DNA of 64,000 bases from Bradyrhizobium sp. MOS003. GTDB taxonomy: Bacteria > Pseudomonadota > Alphaproteobacteria > Rhizobiales > Xanthobacteraceae. The stretch's first letter is position 1. Every line of letters begins with the position of its first letter. The stretch is taken from positions 2,046,001 through 2,110,000 of the forward strand of contig NZ_PYFW01000001.1 in NCBI RefSeq assembly GCF_003020125.1, given 5' to 3'. The notes below the pieces were generated by a model, which saw nothing but the letters and a program-made list of their open reading frames with translations, was not told the origin of the DNA and did no database searches. A program made the translations under genes and the position numbers. This document shows, piece after piece, positions 1 to 8,985 of the stretch.

Positions 1-782
1 AAGGAGATGTTGACGAAGGTGGGATGGAAGCCGCTGCGGTGCGCGAGCTTGATGAACTCGGCGCAGGGCCCATAGGTCCCGACCATCACGATGGCCTCGG
101 GTTCGGCCCGCTTGATCATTCGCCAGGCGGCCGCGACCGCGCGGGTGTTGCGTTCGAAAGTGCCTTCGGCAGCGAGCTCGAGGCCGCGTTTGGCGAGCGC
201 GCGCTTGACGCCGGTCAGGCCGTCGCGGCCGAAGGAATCGTCCTGGTAGAAGATGCCGATGCGGGTGAAGTGGCGATCCTCGGTGAGGTGCTTGATCCAA
301 GCCTCGGCCTCCGCACCATAGCTCGCGCGGATGTTGACGACGTTTGCAAGTTCGAGGTCGCGCAGGAATTCGGCGCCGCTGAACGGGCCGATGAAGGGAA
401 CGTTCCTGGCGCTGGTGATCGGAATTGTCGCCATCGCGGTCGGCGTGCCCACCGCGCCGATCAGCGCGAACACCTTGTCGTCCTCGATCAGGTGCAGCGT
501 CTGCGCCACCGAATGGTCGGGGTCGTAGCCGTCATCGCGGCTGATGAGCTGAAGCTTGCGGCCGTGGACCCCGCCTTTGGCGTTGATCTCGGTGAAGGCC
601 GCGACGATGCCTTGTCGCATGCGCTGTCCGAGCGCGGAGGAGGGGCCCTCCAGCGCGGCGGCCTGGCCGAACAGGATCGCATCCTCGCTGACGCCGGCCT
701 CGTCGGCGCTCGCCGGGAGCATCGCTGCGGCCAGCAATGCGATGGTCAAGGCGACATATGTCGCGGATCGCGATGGTGTCAT
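1..782 (-). CDS. Liv-type ABC transporter substrate-binding protein (partial, C-terminus outside window)
   Basis: Reading the minus strand from an ATG at 782 gives about 260 residues that stay open to the window edge. Residues 1-26 form a signal peptide (hydrophobic ALTIALLAAAMLPASA, then DEAG). The mature part has features of the periplasmic-binding family of branched-chain amino-acid/amide transporters: ILFGQAAALEGPSSALG near the start, FTEINAKGGVHGRKL, and IGIFYQDDSFGRDGL around residue 170. It should capture a small substrate in the periplasm for a LivHMGF-type importer. No transporter genes lie beside it here; they may lie beyond position 1. The Shine-Dalgarno sequence is poor, but no other in-frame start lies just upstream. 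The ligand cannot be told from sequence. Confidence 0.85.
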   Translation of the reverse strand, partial: MTPSRSATYVALTIALLAAAMLPASADEAGVSEDAILFGQAAALEGPSSALGQRMRQGIVAAFTEINAKGGVHGRKLQLISRDDGYDPDHSVAQTLHLIEDDKVFALIGAVGTPTAMATIPITSARNVPFIGPFSGAEFLRDLELANVVNIRASYGAEAEAWIKHLTEDRHFTRIGIFYQDDSFGRDGLTGVKRALAKRGLELAAEGTFERNTRAVAAAWRMIKRAEPEAIVMVGTYGPCAEFIKLAHRSGFHPTFVNIS

Positions 783-1108
783 GAGAATGGTCGCCGGATG
801 CTGGACGCGGTTGCAGGAACGATAGGTCTGCGAGGCTGAACAGGACGCTAACTCCGCGCCGCGCGCACGGTCCGTAAGACTGCGGGGAAAATCGGCAACT
901 TGTTTCCACAATGCCGGATCATTCGGAGACTTCATTAACTAATCCACGCATTGCGGAATGCTCGGGTTCCAAAATTGTGCAGTTCTTAACCGCGGTCTTG
1001 TTCCGATAGCGGCGCCGGTGCCTCAACCAGAGGTTCGGTTCGTCGCAGACAGGGGACGGCGGCTTCAAGATGGGCGATCGCGATCGGCACGATCAGGATC
1101 GGAAGGGG
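783..1108. other. Intergenic region between divergent genes
   Basis: This stretch separates the minus-strand binding-protein gene from the plus-strand CHASE-GGDEF-EAL gene, so it must hold both promoters. I found no convincing promoter hexamers, palindrome or conserved small ORF in it. Confidence 0.5.
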
Positions 1109-3547
1109 ATGACCGGATGGTGGCGTGCCGCGCCGCTGCTCGGGCTGTATCGTCCTGCGCTCGTCGCCGTCGGCGTCGGTCTTCTGTTCTCGGTCGCGGG
1201 CGCGGCCGCCGTGGCGCGGTGGGAAGATCGCGTCAACAGGATCGAGTTCGAGAACGCGGCCGAAACCGAAGCGATCGTCATGCAGAACGGCATGGGCGAA
1301 TACATCTCGAGGCTCGTCGCGCTGCGCACGCTGTTCGAATCGACCAACGACGAAGTCTCCCGCAACGAATTCGAGACCTTCAGCGCCCGCCTGTTCGAGC
1401 GCCATCCCGGCATGCTGCGCATCGCCTGGCTGCCGCGCGTCAACCGCAAGGAGCGCGCCGAATACGAGACCGCGGCGATCACGGACGGCGTGTCCGGCTA
1501 TCGGATCAAATCGCTCCAGGGCGAGAGCTTCGCGACGGCGCCGCAAAGCGACGAATATTTTCCGGTGTTCTACTCGACCCAGCCGAAGACCTCGCCGGTC
1601 TACGGCATGGATTACGCCACCGTCCCGGAGCGCCGCGCCGTTCTCGAGCGTGCGCGCGACGACGACAAGGTCGCGGCCATTCGCACCCGCCTGTTCGAAC
1701 CGCGGGAGGGAGGGCGGCTGCCCGACGTCCTGGTTGCCATTCCCGTCTACGCCAAGGGGACGTCGCGCCAGACTGTCGTGGACCGGCGTCGCAATCTGGC
1801 CGGCTTTGTGGTCGGCATCTTCGACCTGCCGCTGCTGATTCAGGCCGTTCGCGTCACCACCGGGGCAAGCCCCGCGGTCAGCATGAACGTCTACCCGCCC
1901 TTCACGGCGCAGATCGCCAGCTTGGAGCAGATGCTGCCGGATTATTCCTCGGCCGCCTCGGCGCCACAGTCGATGCGGGACGTCGCGCGGACGCTACACT
2001 GGTCGGGCAGTCTCAAGATCGGCGATACCGATTGGCAGGTGCGGGCGGTTCCGACCGCCGGCGGTCCGCTGGAGACGACCTATGATCGCGCGTGCGCGGT
2101 GCTGATCGTCGGCTTGTTGCTGACGCTGTCGCTGTCGACCTATCTCATGCTTGCGAGCCGCAATTCGCGACGCCTGTCGCTGGCCAACCGGCGGGTGCTC
2201 GAACTCGCCCAGACCGACATCCTGACCGGACTGCCGAATCGCGCCTTCTTCCTCGCCCGGCTCGACGAGCTCAATGGGCGGCTGGAAGACGGTGGGCCGA
2301 CCTTCTCGATCCTGATGCTCGACCTCGACCGCTTCAAGAACGTCAACGATTCTCTGGGTCACGGTGCCGGCGACGCGCTGCTCCGCCAGGTGGGGCAGCG
2401 GCTGAAATCTGCCGTGCGCGCCGGCGACGTGCTGGCGCGGCTCGGCGGCGACGAATTCGCCGTCATCCAGGAGGGATGCCAGGATCAGCGCGCCTGCTCG
2501 ACGGAGCTGGCGGCGCGGATCGCCAAGCTCTTGACCGAACCATTCCTGCTGCCCGGTCACCGCGTCGAGATCGGCACCAGCATCGGCATCGCCATCGCAC
2601 CGGATCACGGCCGCGATCAGGAGCAGCTTCTGAAGAAAGCGGACCTTGCGCTCTATCGTTCGAAATCGGCGGGCCGCAACTGTTTCACCATCTACGACGA
2701 GGCGATGTCGGCCGAGCTGGAGGCCCGCAACACGCTGGAGGGGGATCTGCGCGACGCCATCGCGCAGTGCCAGCTCGAGGTGCATTACCAGCCGTTCGTC
2801 GACGCGCTGAGCGGCGCGCGGCGCGGCTTCGAGGCGCTGGTGCGCTGGCGGCATCCGACACGCGGGTTGATTCCGCCGGATCAGTTCATTCCGCTTGCGG
2901 AGGAGACCGGGCTTATCGTGCCGCTCGGCGAATTCGTGCTACGGCGCGCCTGCGCCGACGCTGCTGGCTGGCCATCGGATCTCGCGGTCGCGGTCAACCT
3001 GTCGCCGATCCAGTTCAAGGAGGCCGAGCTGTTCGACATGATCTGCGCGGCGCTCGCCGATTCCGGCCTGCCGCCCCAGCGGCTGGAGATCGAGATCACG
3101 GAATCCGTGCTGCTGGAGCGCGGGGTCGAGAACCACGCCTTCATGCAGCGGTTGAAGCAGCTCGGCATCGAGCTCGCGCTCGACGATTTCGGCACCGGCT
3201 ATTCCTCGCTCAGCTATCTGACGGCGTTTCCGTTCGACAAGATCAAGATCGACAAGTCGTTCATCCGAAACCTCACCCATCAGCCGCGCAGCTCCGCCAT
3301 CATCTCCGCGATCGTGACGCTGGCGCGCGGGCTGGACATGTCGGTCACCGCCGAGGGCGTCGAGACTCGCGAGGAGTTCGAGCGGCTGAAGGCGCTCGGC
3401 GTCAATTTCGCGCAAGGCTATCTGTTCGGCCGCCCGCAGCCGATCGAGCGGATCCTGTTCGATGCGCCGCCAACCCCTCACGGCGCGACGCCGCCTGAGC
3501 GCGTCCTGGTGCATCTCGGCCGACGGGCAGGCGCGGAATTCGCTTGA
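1109..3547 (+). CDS. CHASE-GGDEF-EAL bifunctional diguanylate cyclase/phosphodiesterase
   Basis: Inner-membrane c-di-GMP enzyme of about 812 residues. It has a transmembrane helix at about 11-33, a periplasmic CHASE sensor to about 320 (FERHPGMLRIAWLPRV, then DEYFPVFYSTQP), a second helix at about 328-350, a GGDEF domain from about 367 and an EAL domain from about 545. The cyclase motif is intact (RLGGDEFAVIQ near residue 446), with an inhibitory RxxD site (RAGD) five residues before it. The phosphodiesterase residues are also present: EALVRW, VNLSPIQF, EITES, DDFGTGYSS, KIDKSF and AEGVE. Both activities are therefore possible. An ATG at 1109 is preferred because a purine-rich GGAAGGGG precedes it, although close; an in-frame ATG at 1070 would add 13 charged residues. 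Confidence 0.9.
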   Translation: MTGWWRAAPLLGLYRPALVAVGVGLLFSVAGAAAVARWEDRVNRIEFENAAETEAIVMQNGMGEYISRLVALRTLFESTNDEVSRNEFETFSARLFERHPGMLRIAWLPRVNRKERAEYETAAITDGVSGYRIKSLQGESFATAPQSDEYFPVFYSTQPKTSPVYGMDYATVPERRAVLERARDDDKVAAIRTRLFEPREGGRLPDVLVAIPVYAKGTSRQTVVDRRRNLAGFVVGIFDLPLLIQAVRVTTGASPAVSMNVYPPFTAQIASLEQMLPDYSSAASAPQSMRDVARTLHWSGSLKIGDTDWQVRAVPTAGGPLETTYDRACAVLIVGLLLTLSLSTYLMLASRNSRRLSLANRRVLELAQTDILTGLPNRAFFLARLDELNGRLEDGGPTFSILMLDLDRFKNVNDSLGHGAGDALLRQVGQRLKSAVRAGDVLARLGGDEFAVIQEGCQDQRACSTELAARIAKLLTEPFLLPGHRVEIGTSIGIAIAPDHGRDQEQLLKKADLALYRSKSAGRNCFTIYDEAMSAELEARNTLEGDLRDAIAQCQLEVHYQPFVDALSGARRGFEALVRWRHPTRGLIPPDQFIPLAEETGLIVPLGEFVLRRACADAAGWPSDLAVAVNLSPIQFKEAELFDMICAALADSGLPPQRLEIEITESVLLERGVENHAFMQRLKQLGIELALDDFGTGYSSLSYLTAFPFDKIKIDKSFIRNLTHQPRSSAIISAIVTLARGLDMSVTAEGVETREEFERLKALGVNFAQGYLFGRPQPIERILFDAPPTPHGATPPERVLVHLGRRAGAEFA

Positions 3548-3585
3548 CCCGGGCATTCCCGGATGGTCGGTAGGATCGTCCAGGG

Positions 3586-4902
3586 ATGAAACAAACAAAC
3601 ATGCGGCTTCCGTTCTTCTACGGCTGGGTCGTGGTCGCCGTGACCTTCGTCACCATGGCCATCGGCGTCAACGCGCGCACGGCCTTTTCACTGTTCTTTC
3701 CTCCCATCATTTCTGAATTCGGCTGGGAGCGCGGCGTCACCGCGGGCGCGTTCTCCTTCGGCTTCGTGGTGTCGGGTTTCGTCAGCCCGCTGATCGGCCG
3801 CCTGATGGACCGCGCGGGCCCACGCGCGGTGATGGAGCTCGGCGTGGTGCTGATGGGCGGCGGGTTGCTGCTTGCGCCGCTCACCAGCGAGCCCTGGCAT
3901 CTCTATGTCACCATCGGCGTCATGGTCGGTGCCGGCTCGGTATGTCTCGGTTATTCCGGCCAGTCGCTGTTCCTGCCGAACTGGTTCATCCGTAAGCGCG
4001 GCTTCGCCATCGGCATCGCTTTCGCCGGTGTCGGCATAGGCTCGGTGACGTTGCTGCCATGGGTGCAGCACATGATCGAGCAGACCGGCTGGCGCACCGC
4101 CTGCACCGCGATGGGCCTGCTCATCCTCGTCGTGCTGGCGCCGGTCAATCTGCTGCTGCACAAGCGCCCGCAGGACATCGGCCTCGAGCCGGACGGCGAT
4201 GCCGTCCCGGCCGCGGGCGCGGCGCAGCCGATCTCCAACGTCGTCGATCCCGTCTGGGTCGGGACCGACTGGACGCTGAGACGGGCGATGGCGACCGCGC
4301 GATTCTGGTGGATCGCGCTCGGCTATTTCTGCGGCCTGTACATCTGGTACGCGGTACAGGTGCACCAGACCAAGTTCCTGCTCGACATCGGATTCAGTCC
4401 CGGCGTCGCAGTGTGGGCGCTCGGCATGGTCAGCCTGCTCGGCATTCCCGGCCAGATCCTGCTCGGTCATGTCTCGGACCGGATCGGGCGGGAATGGGTA
4501 TGGGCGATCAGTTGCGCCGGCTTTGTGATCTGCTTTGCGGCGCTGATGGCGCTGAAGTTCCAGCCATCGCTGTGGCTGGTCTATGTGATGGTGTTCGCGC
4601 AAGGTGCTCTTGGCTACGGCCTCACCTCGATCATGGGCGCGGTGGTGTTCGAGATTTTCCAGGGCAAGCATCAGGGCAGCATCTTCGGCACGATCATGCT
4701 GGCGGCGCTGGCGGGCGGTGCGGCCGGACCGTGGGTGACGGGCTTCCTCTTCGATCGCGCCGGTGACTACACGCTTGCCTTCGCCGTGGCGATGATCATA
4801 AGCGGCTTGTCGGCGGTCTCGATCTGGCAGGCGGCACCGCGCAAGGTGCGGGCGGTGGCGGGCCGTCTGCACAGGCTCCAGGCGGAAACCGGTGCGGAAT
4901 AG
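3586..4902 (+). CDS. MFS transporter, monocarboxylate/oxalate-formate-antiporter-like
   Basis: A 438-residue major facilitator with about 12 predicted membrane helices. The N-terminus FFYGWVVVAVTFVTMA and the loop motif GRLMDRAGPR between helices 2 and 3 are typical of the monocarboxylate/oxalate-formate branch. The matching GHVSDRIGREW loop in the second half supports two six-helix bundles. It probably moves an organic anion across the inner membrane; the substrate is unknown. It starts 38 bases after the CHASE-GGDEF-EAL gene and is followed after a short gap by a second GGDEF-EAL gene, so all three could be cotranscribed. A second ATG at 3601 would shorten it by five residues. Confidence 0.85.
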   Translation: MKQTNMRLPFFYGWVVVAVTFVTMAIGVNARTAFSLFFPPIISEFGWERGVTAGAFSFGFVVSGFVSPLIGRLMDRAGPRAVMELGVVLMGGGLLLAPLTSEPWHLYVTIGVMVGAGSVCLGYSGQSLFLPNWFIRKRGFAIGIAFAGVGIGSVTLLPWVQHMIEQTGWRTACTAMGLLILVVLAPVNLLLHKRPQDIGLEPDGDAVPAAGAAQPISNVVDPVWVGTDWTLRRAMATARFWWIALGYFCGLYIWYAVQVHQTKFLLDIGFSPGVAVWALGMVSLLGIPGQILLGHVSDRIGREWVWAISCAGFVICFAALMALKFQPSLWLVYVMVFAQGALGYGLTSIMGAVVFEIFQGKHQGSIFGTIMLAALAGGAAGPWVTGFLFDRAGDYTLAFAVAMIISGLSAVSIWQAAPRKVRAVAGRLHRLQAETGAE

Positions 4903-5058
4903 GCTCCGCACGCATCAGATACCGTCGTCGTTTTTTGTCGCTCGTTAAGCATGTCGCGTCTTGGCCCGAGGCCGTTGGGCGGCGAAAACGTCTTGGACAC
5001 CATCGGAGCGTTAGCGTCGGCCGATTGCCGTATTTTCCCGATGTCGCCGGGTCAAACG

Positions 5059-7641
5059 ATGTCCGCCTTCGATCGTCTCATTGAAAGTCCGGACGTGCTT
5101 CGAGCCGCTCTCGAACGCGCCGACGACGGCGTCGTCATCGTCGACGACGCGCATCGCATCACGCATTTCAACGCCGCCGCGGAGCGCATCTGGAAGCTGC
5201 CGCGCACCGACGTGCTGGGTCGCGATGTCGAAATTCTCTCTCTCAAGGGTTTTCAGCCCGATCCGGTGACCGATCTCCGGGACGAGATCAGTCTCGTGCG
5301 CCGTGACGGCAGCCGCATCAGGGCGGCTATCGCGCTCTCTTCCGTGAAAATCGGCGGCGCGGATCATTACATCGTGTTTGCACGGGACGTCACCGGGGAG
5401 GCCGAGCGCCGCGTCAGGATCGGACTTCTCCACGCCGTCTCCGACCAGACCAACCGGGCGGTGATCATCAGCGACACCGAGCAGAACATCGTCTACGTCA
5501 ATTCCGCCTTCACGACGTTGTTCGGTTACACCAACGCGGAGGCCGAGGGGCGTCGCGCAGGCGCGCTGATTGCCGGCCGGCACACCGATCGCAGGGCCAT
5601 CGCCAGGCTCATCAGGGGCCTGAGGCATGGCGGCCGCCGCGGCGAGGCCGAAGTGCTGGCGTACGACAAGGACGGCGAAGAGATCTGGGTCAGCGCCCGG
5701 ATCGATGCCTTCCGCGACACGAAGGGCCGGGTCAAGCACATCTTCGCGCTGATCGAGGACATCACCGAGAGCAAGCAGCTGCGGTCGCTGCAGCAGCTCA
5801 TCATGAGTTCGCTCGCGGACGAAGTGCCGATCACCGACATCGCCGACAGGCTGTGCCGTCGCGTCGAGGAGATCGCGCCCGATGTCGTCTGCTCGCTGCT
5901 CCACGTCGATGCCGCTGGTCTCATTCATCCGCTCGGCGGCCCCAGCCTTCCCGAGGACTATTCCCGCGCGCTTGACGGCATTGCTATCGGCCCCAATGTC
6001 GGCTCCTGCGGCACCGCCGCCTTCTACGGCAAGCCAGTGCTGGCCGAGGATCTCGACACCGATCCGCGCTGGCAGCCCTACAAGGCAATGCCGCTCGCGA
6101 TCGGCTTGCGCGCTTGCTGGTCGACGCCGATCAAGGCCAAGGACGGGCGGGTCATCGCGACCTTCGCCTTTTACTTCCACGAACCGCGCGCGCCGAGCAA
6201 ATGGCACCGGCGCATCGTCGATGCCTGCGTCAATCTCGGCGCCTTTGCGATCGAACGCAAGGAAGCGCGCGCCGAGATCGCGCGGCTCGCCTACCACGAC
6301 ATCCTGACCGGCCTGCCGAACCGCGCGCAGCTGCGAAATTTGATCACGACGGCGATCGATGCCTGCCCGCACGGTAGTCATGTCGCGCTGGCCTTCCTCG
6401 ACGTTGATCATTTCAAGGACGTCAATGACACGCTCGGCCACGCCGCCGGCGACGAGCTGCTGATCCAGCTCGCCCAGCGCCTGCGCGAACAGATCGGAGC
6501 CGAGGACATGCTGGGACGTCTCGGTGGCGACGAATTCGTCATCCTGCTACCGCAGCGTGACGCCGAGGCCGCCGATCGCGTCGCGTCCGAAATCACCGAA
6601 GCGCTTGCGGCCCCTTTGCGGATCGGCTCGAAGCTGATGCCGATGTCGGTCAGCATCGGCATCAGCCTCTATCCCGATCATGCCACCGACATCGACACGC
6701 TGATGCAGCAGGCCGACGCCGCCATGTACATGGCCAAGCAGGCGGGGCGCTCGACCCATCGCATCTTCAGCGCGGAGATGAACGGGCTCACCGAGCAGCG
6801 CCTGGCCTTGATCGCAGCGCTCCGCCGCGCCATCGCGGAGGGAACGTTGACCCTCAGCTACCAGCCGCAGATCCGCAGCTGCGATGGCGCGATCCACGGC
6901 GTCGAGGCGCTGGCGCGCTGGCACGATGCGTTGCTCGGCGACGTCTCGCCGGCAAAATTCATCCCGCTCGCGGAGGAGTGCGGCCTGATCGAACAGATCG
7001 GCCTGTGGTCGGTGCGCGAGGCCTGCCGGCAGATGGCGAGCTGGCGCCGCGCCGGACTGGACATTCCCTGCGTATCGGTCAATCTGTCGCCGATCAATTT
7101 CCGCAACGTCACGCTGGCTGCGCGGCTCAAGGACGTCCTTGCCGAATACGATCTGCCGGCGGACGCCTTGATGCTGGAAATCACCGAAGGCGCCTTCATG
7201 CATGACAGCGTCGCGGCGCTGGAGACGATGAACGCGATCCGCGAGCTCGGCGTCGGCCTCTCGGTCGACGATTTCGGCACCGGTTATTCCAGTCTCAGCC
7301 GTCTTGCGCATCTGCCGATCCGCGAATTGAAGATCGACCGCAGTTTCATGCGCGACATCGAGCGTGACGCCGGCGCGGTTGCAATCGCCACTGCGGTGGT
7401 GCGTGTCGGCCAGGGCCTTGGCATGACCGTGGTCGCCGAAGGCGTCGAAACCGAGGGCCAGCGCAACACCCTGGCCGAACTCGGCTGCAACGTCGTGCAA
7501 GGTTTCCTCTACGCCCCCGCACTTCCCCCCGTCGCCTTCGAGCGCTGGCTGATCGAACACTGCGCCGAGCAGGCGAGGGCGATGCTGGGGCGGCTCGACG
7601 TTGCTGCAGTGGGGAGTGACGCCGGGAGGCGGTCGGCGTAG
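5059..7641 (+). CDS. PAS-PAS-GAF-GGDEF-EAL signalling protein
   Basis: Cytoplasmic c-di-GMP enzyme of about 860 residues without membrane helices. It has two PAS domains (about 10-120, DGVVIVDDAHRITHFNAAAERIW; about 130-250, RAVIISDTEQNIVYVNSAF), a GAF domain to about 405 (GSCGTAAFYGKPV), GGDEF from 410 with LGGDEFVILLP at about 489, and EAL with GVEALARW at about 614. EAL metal and catalytic motifs are complete (VNLSPINF, EITEG, DDFGTGYSS, KIDRSF, AEGVE). The inhibitory RxxD site has become GAED, so product inhibition is probably lost, unlike in the neighbouring cyclase. The frame is open from an ATG at 4951, but the first 36 residues look non-coding, so the ATG beside the first PAS domain is preferred. 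No start has a clear Shine-Dalgarno sequence. Confidence 0.88.
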   Translation: MSAFDRLIESPDVLRAALERADDGVVIVDDAHRITHFNAAAERIWKLPRTDVLGRDVEILSLKGFQPDPVTDLRDEISLVRRDGSRIRAAIALSSVKIGGADHYIVFARDVTGEAERRVRIGLLHAVSDQTNRAVIISDTEQNIVYVNSAFTTLFGYTNAEAEGRRAGALIAGRHTDRRAIARLIRGLRHGGRRGEAEVLAYDKDGEEIWVSARIDAFRDTKGRVKHIFALIEDITESKQLRSLQQLIMSSLADEVPITDIADRLCRRVEEIAPDVVCSLLHVDAAGLIHPLGGPSLPEDYSRALDGIAIGPNVGSCGTAAFYGKPVLAEDLDTDPRWQPYKAMPLAIGLRACWSTPIKAKDGRVIATFAFYFHEPRAPSKWHRRIVDACVNLGAFAIERKEARAEIARLAYHDILTGLPNRAQLRNLITTAIDACPHGSHVALAFLDVDHFKDVNDTLGHAAGDELLIQLAQRLREQIGAEDMLGRLGGDEFVILLPQRDAEAADRVASEITEALAAPLRIGSKLMPMSVSIGISLYPDHATDIDTLMQQADAAMYMAKQAGRSTHRIFSAEMNGLTEQRLALIAALRRAIAEGTLTLSYQPQIRSCDGAIHGVEALARWHDALLGDVSPAKFIPLAEECGLIEQIGLWSVREACRQMASWRRAGLDIPCVSVNLSPINFRNVTLAARLKDVLAEYDLPADALMLEITEGAFMHDSVAALETMNAIRELGVGLSVDDFGTGYSSLSRLAHLPIRELKIDRSFMRDIERDAGAVAIATAVVRVGQGLGMTVVAEGVETEGQRNTLAELGCNVVQGFLYAPALPPVAFERWLIEHCAEQARAMLGRLDVAAVGSDAGRRSA

Positions 7642-7651
7642 GGACAGCGTC

Positions 7652-7693
7652 AAAAAAGAGGGTGCGAACCCGCTCATGCGGTGAGTCGCACCC
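7652..7693 (-). terminator. Rho-independent terminator of the MBL-fold gene
   Basis: On the minus strand GGGTGCGA (7693-7686) pairs with TCGCACCC (7667-7660), with an inner CCGC/GCGG stem, followed by a TCTTTTTTG run. It lies about 25 bases after the stop of the minus-strand hydrolase. It also sits between convergent genes, so the stem may stop transcripts from both sides. Confidence 0.75.
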
Positions 7694-7719
7694 CGGTTCG
7701 GCTCTAACCCGACGAGCGG

Positions 7720-8673
7720 TCAGTAGTCCCAGAAGGCTGGCACCCAGCGAAAGTGGTCGCCGTCGACCGCCACCCGCCCGATTGACGGGAACGGCATGTG
7801 CGTGGCGACGAGGAGCTCTCCGTTCGCTGCCAGCTCCCGCAGAAGACGGACCCGGACACGGGCCGCCTCTTCGGGGTCATGCTCGAAGCCGTTGAACCAA
7901 TCGGGGTGGTCGAACCCGACAGTGAACACGGCATCGCCCGCGAATGTCAGCCGATCGTCGCCGGATGCCAGGCGGACCACGCTATGCCCGGGGGTGTGGC
8001 CGCCAGTGCGCGTGACCACCACGCCCGGCGCCACCACATGCTCGTCCTCGAAGGTACGCAGCTGGTTGTGATATTCCTTCGCGAACCGCTTGGCGGTTGC
8101 CCGAAGCGCGTCCGGGAATCCCGGCGGCATCGAGACGTGGGAGAAATCGGGCGCCTCCCAGAACTTGACCTCGGCAGCTGCGACGTGGATGCGCAGGTCC
8201 GGCCGCAGCCGCTCCCTCACCTCGTCGACGAGCAGCCCGCCAATGTGGTCCATGTGCATATGCGTCAGCACCACGTCGGTCACGGACTCGAGATCGATAC
8301 CGGCGGCTTCCAGTCGCTTGCTCAACTGGCCGGCGCGCGGCAAGTGCAGGTCGGGGTCGGATCCCAGTCCGGCGTCGACGAGGATGGTCTGGTCGCCGCT
8401 GCGCACCACGACCACGTTCAGCGCCCAATCGAAGGCATCCGGCGGCAGGAACATGTCCTTCAGCCACGCCGCGCGTACGGCCGGGTCGGCGTTGTGGGCC
8501 AGCATCGCGCCCGGCAGCATAAGCACGCCGTCGCTGATCACCATCACGTCGATCTCGCCGATCTTCAGCGCGTAGCGCGAAGGAACCAGCTCTTGAGCCC
8601 CCGGTCCGCCGGGGCGTGTGGTGTTGTGCAGGTTCATGTTCGTCTCCTCAGTGTTACGGATCGTCTGGTTCAT
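7720..8673 (-). CDS. MBL-fold metallo-hydrolase
   Basis: Metallo-beta-lactamase-fold hydrolase of about 317 residues. It carries the zinc signature THMHMDHIGG, an upstream ILVDAGLG aspartate, TGGHTPGHS and LTFAGDAVF, then a final ATHMPFPSIG histidine, in the order seen in lactonase-like and AHL-lactonase-like members. Substrate is unknown; lactone, thioester or phosphonate cleavage are all possible for this fold. Two starts each have a good ribosome site: ATG at 8673 after AAGGAG, and ATG at 8637 after GAGGAG. The longer form adds 12 residues (MNQTIRNTEETN). It is divergent from the AraC-type regulator, which is the likely controller. Confidence 0.88.
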   Translation of the reverse strand: MNQTIRNTEETNMNLHNTTRPGGPGAQELVPSRYALKIGEIDVMVISDGVLMLPGAMLAHNADPAVRAAWLKDMFLPPDAFDWALNVVVVRSGDQTILVDAGLGSDPDLHLPRAGQLSKRLEAAGIDLESVTDVVLTHMHMDHIGGLLVDEVRERLRPDLRIHVAAAEVKFWEAPDFSHVSMPPGFPDALRATAKRFAKEYHNQLRTFEDEHVVAPGVVVTRTGGHTPGHSVVRLASGDDRLTFAGDAVFTVGFDHPDWFNGFEHDPEEAARVRVRLLRELAANGELLVATHMPFPSIGRVAVDGDHFRWVPAFWDY

Positions 8674-8985
8674 CTTGAAAGCTCCTTCGTTTTGTCTTGA
8701 CGCGGTTCTATGCACTGCGAAGGATCAGCGTATTTCCTGAAGCGGTGGTGCTTTGTCCGATCCTGCTCCAAGCCGGCGCGCGCTTTCACAATTGCACGAT
8801 GAGCCGGTGATGCCCCTGAGGGAGCATTGAACAACGATCACGCGAGAAGCGTCCAAGCCCGTTGTAATTGCTTGCTAAAAGCAGTCTAAGACGAAAGGCG
8901 CGGCGGACCGTCACACGGCTGTCGCTCGGACGCGCTGGTCTGGACCGTCGCTTGGCGATGTCGGATAATCGGGCGTGATTTGGCG
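8674..8985. other. Divergent intergenic region between MBL hydrolase and AraC regulator
   Basis: About 310 bases holding the two divergent promoters and probably the AraC-family operator. I could not identify a clear direct repeat or -35/-10 pair by eye. Confidence 0.45.
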
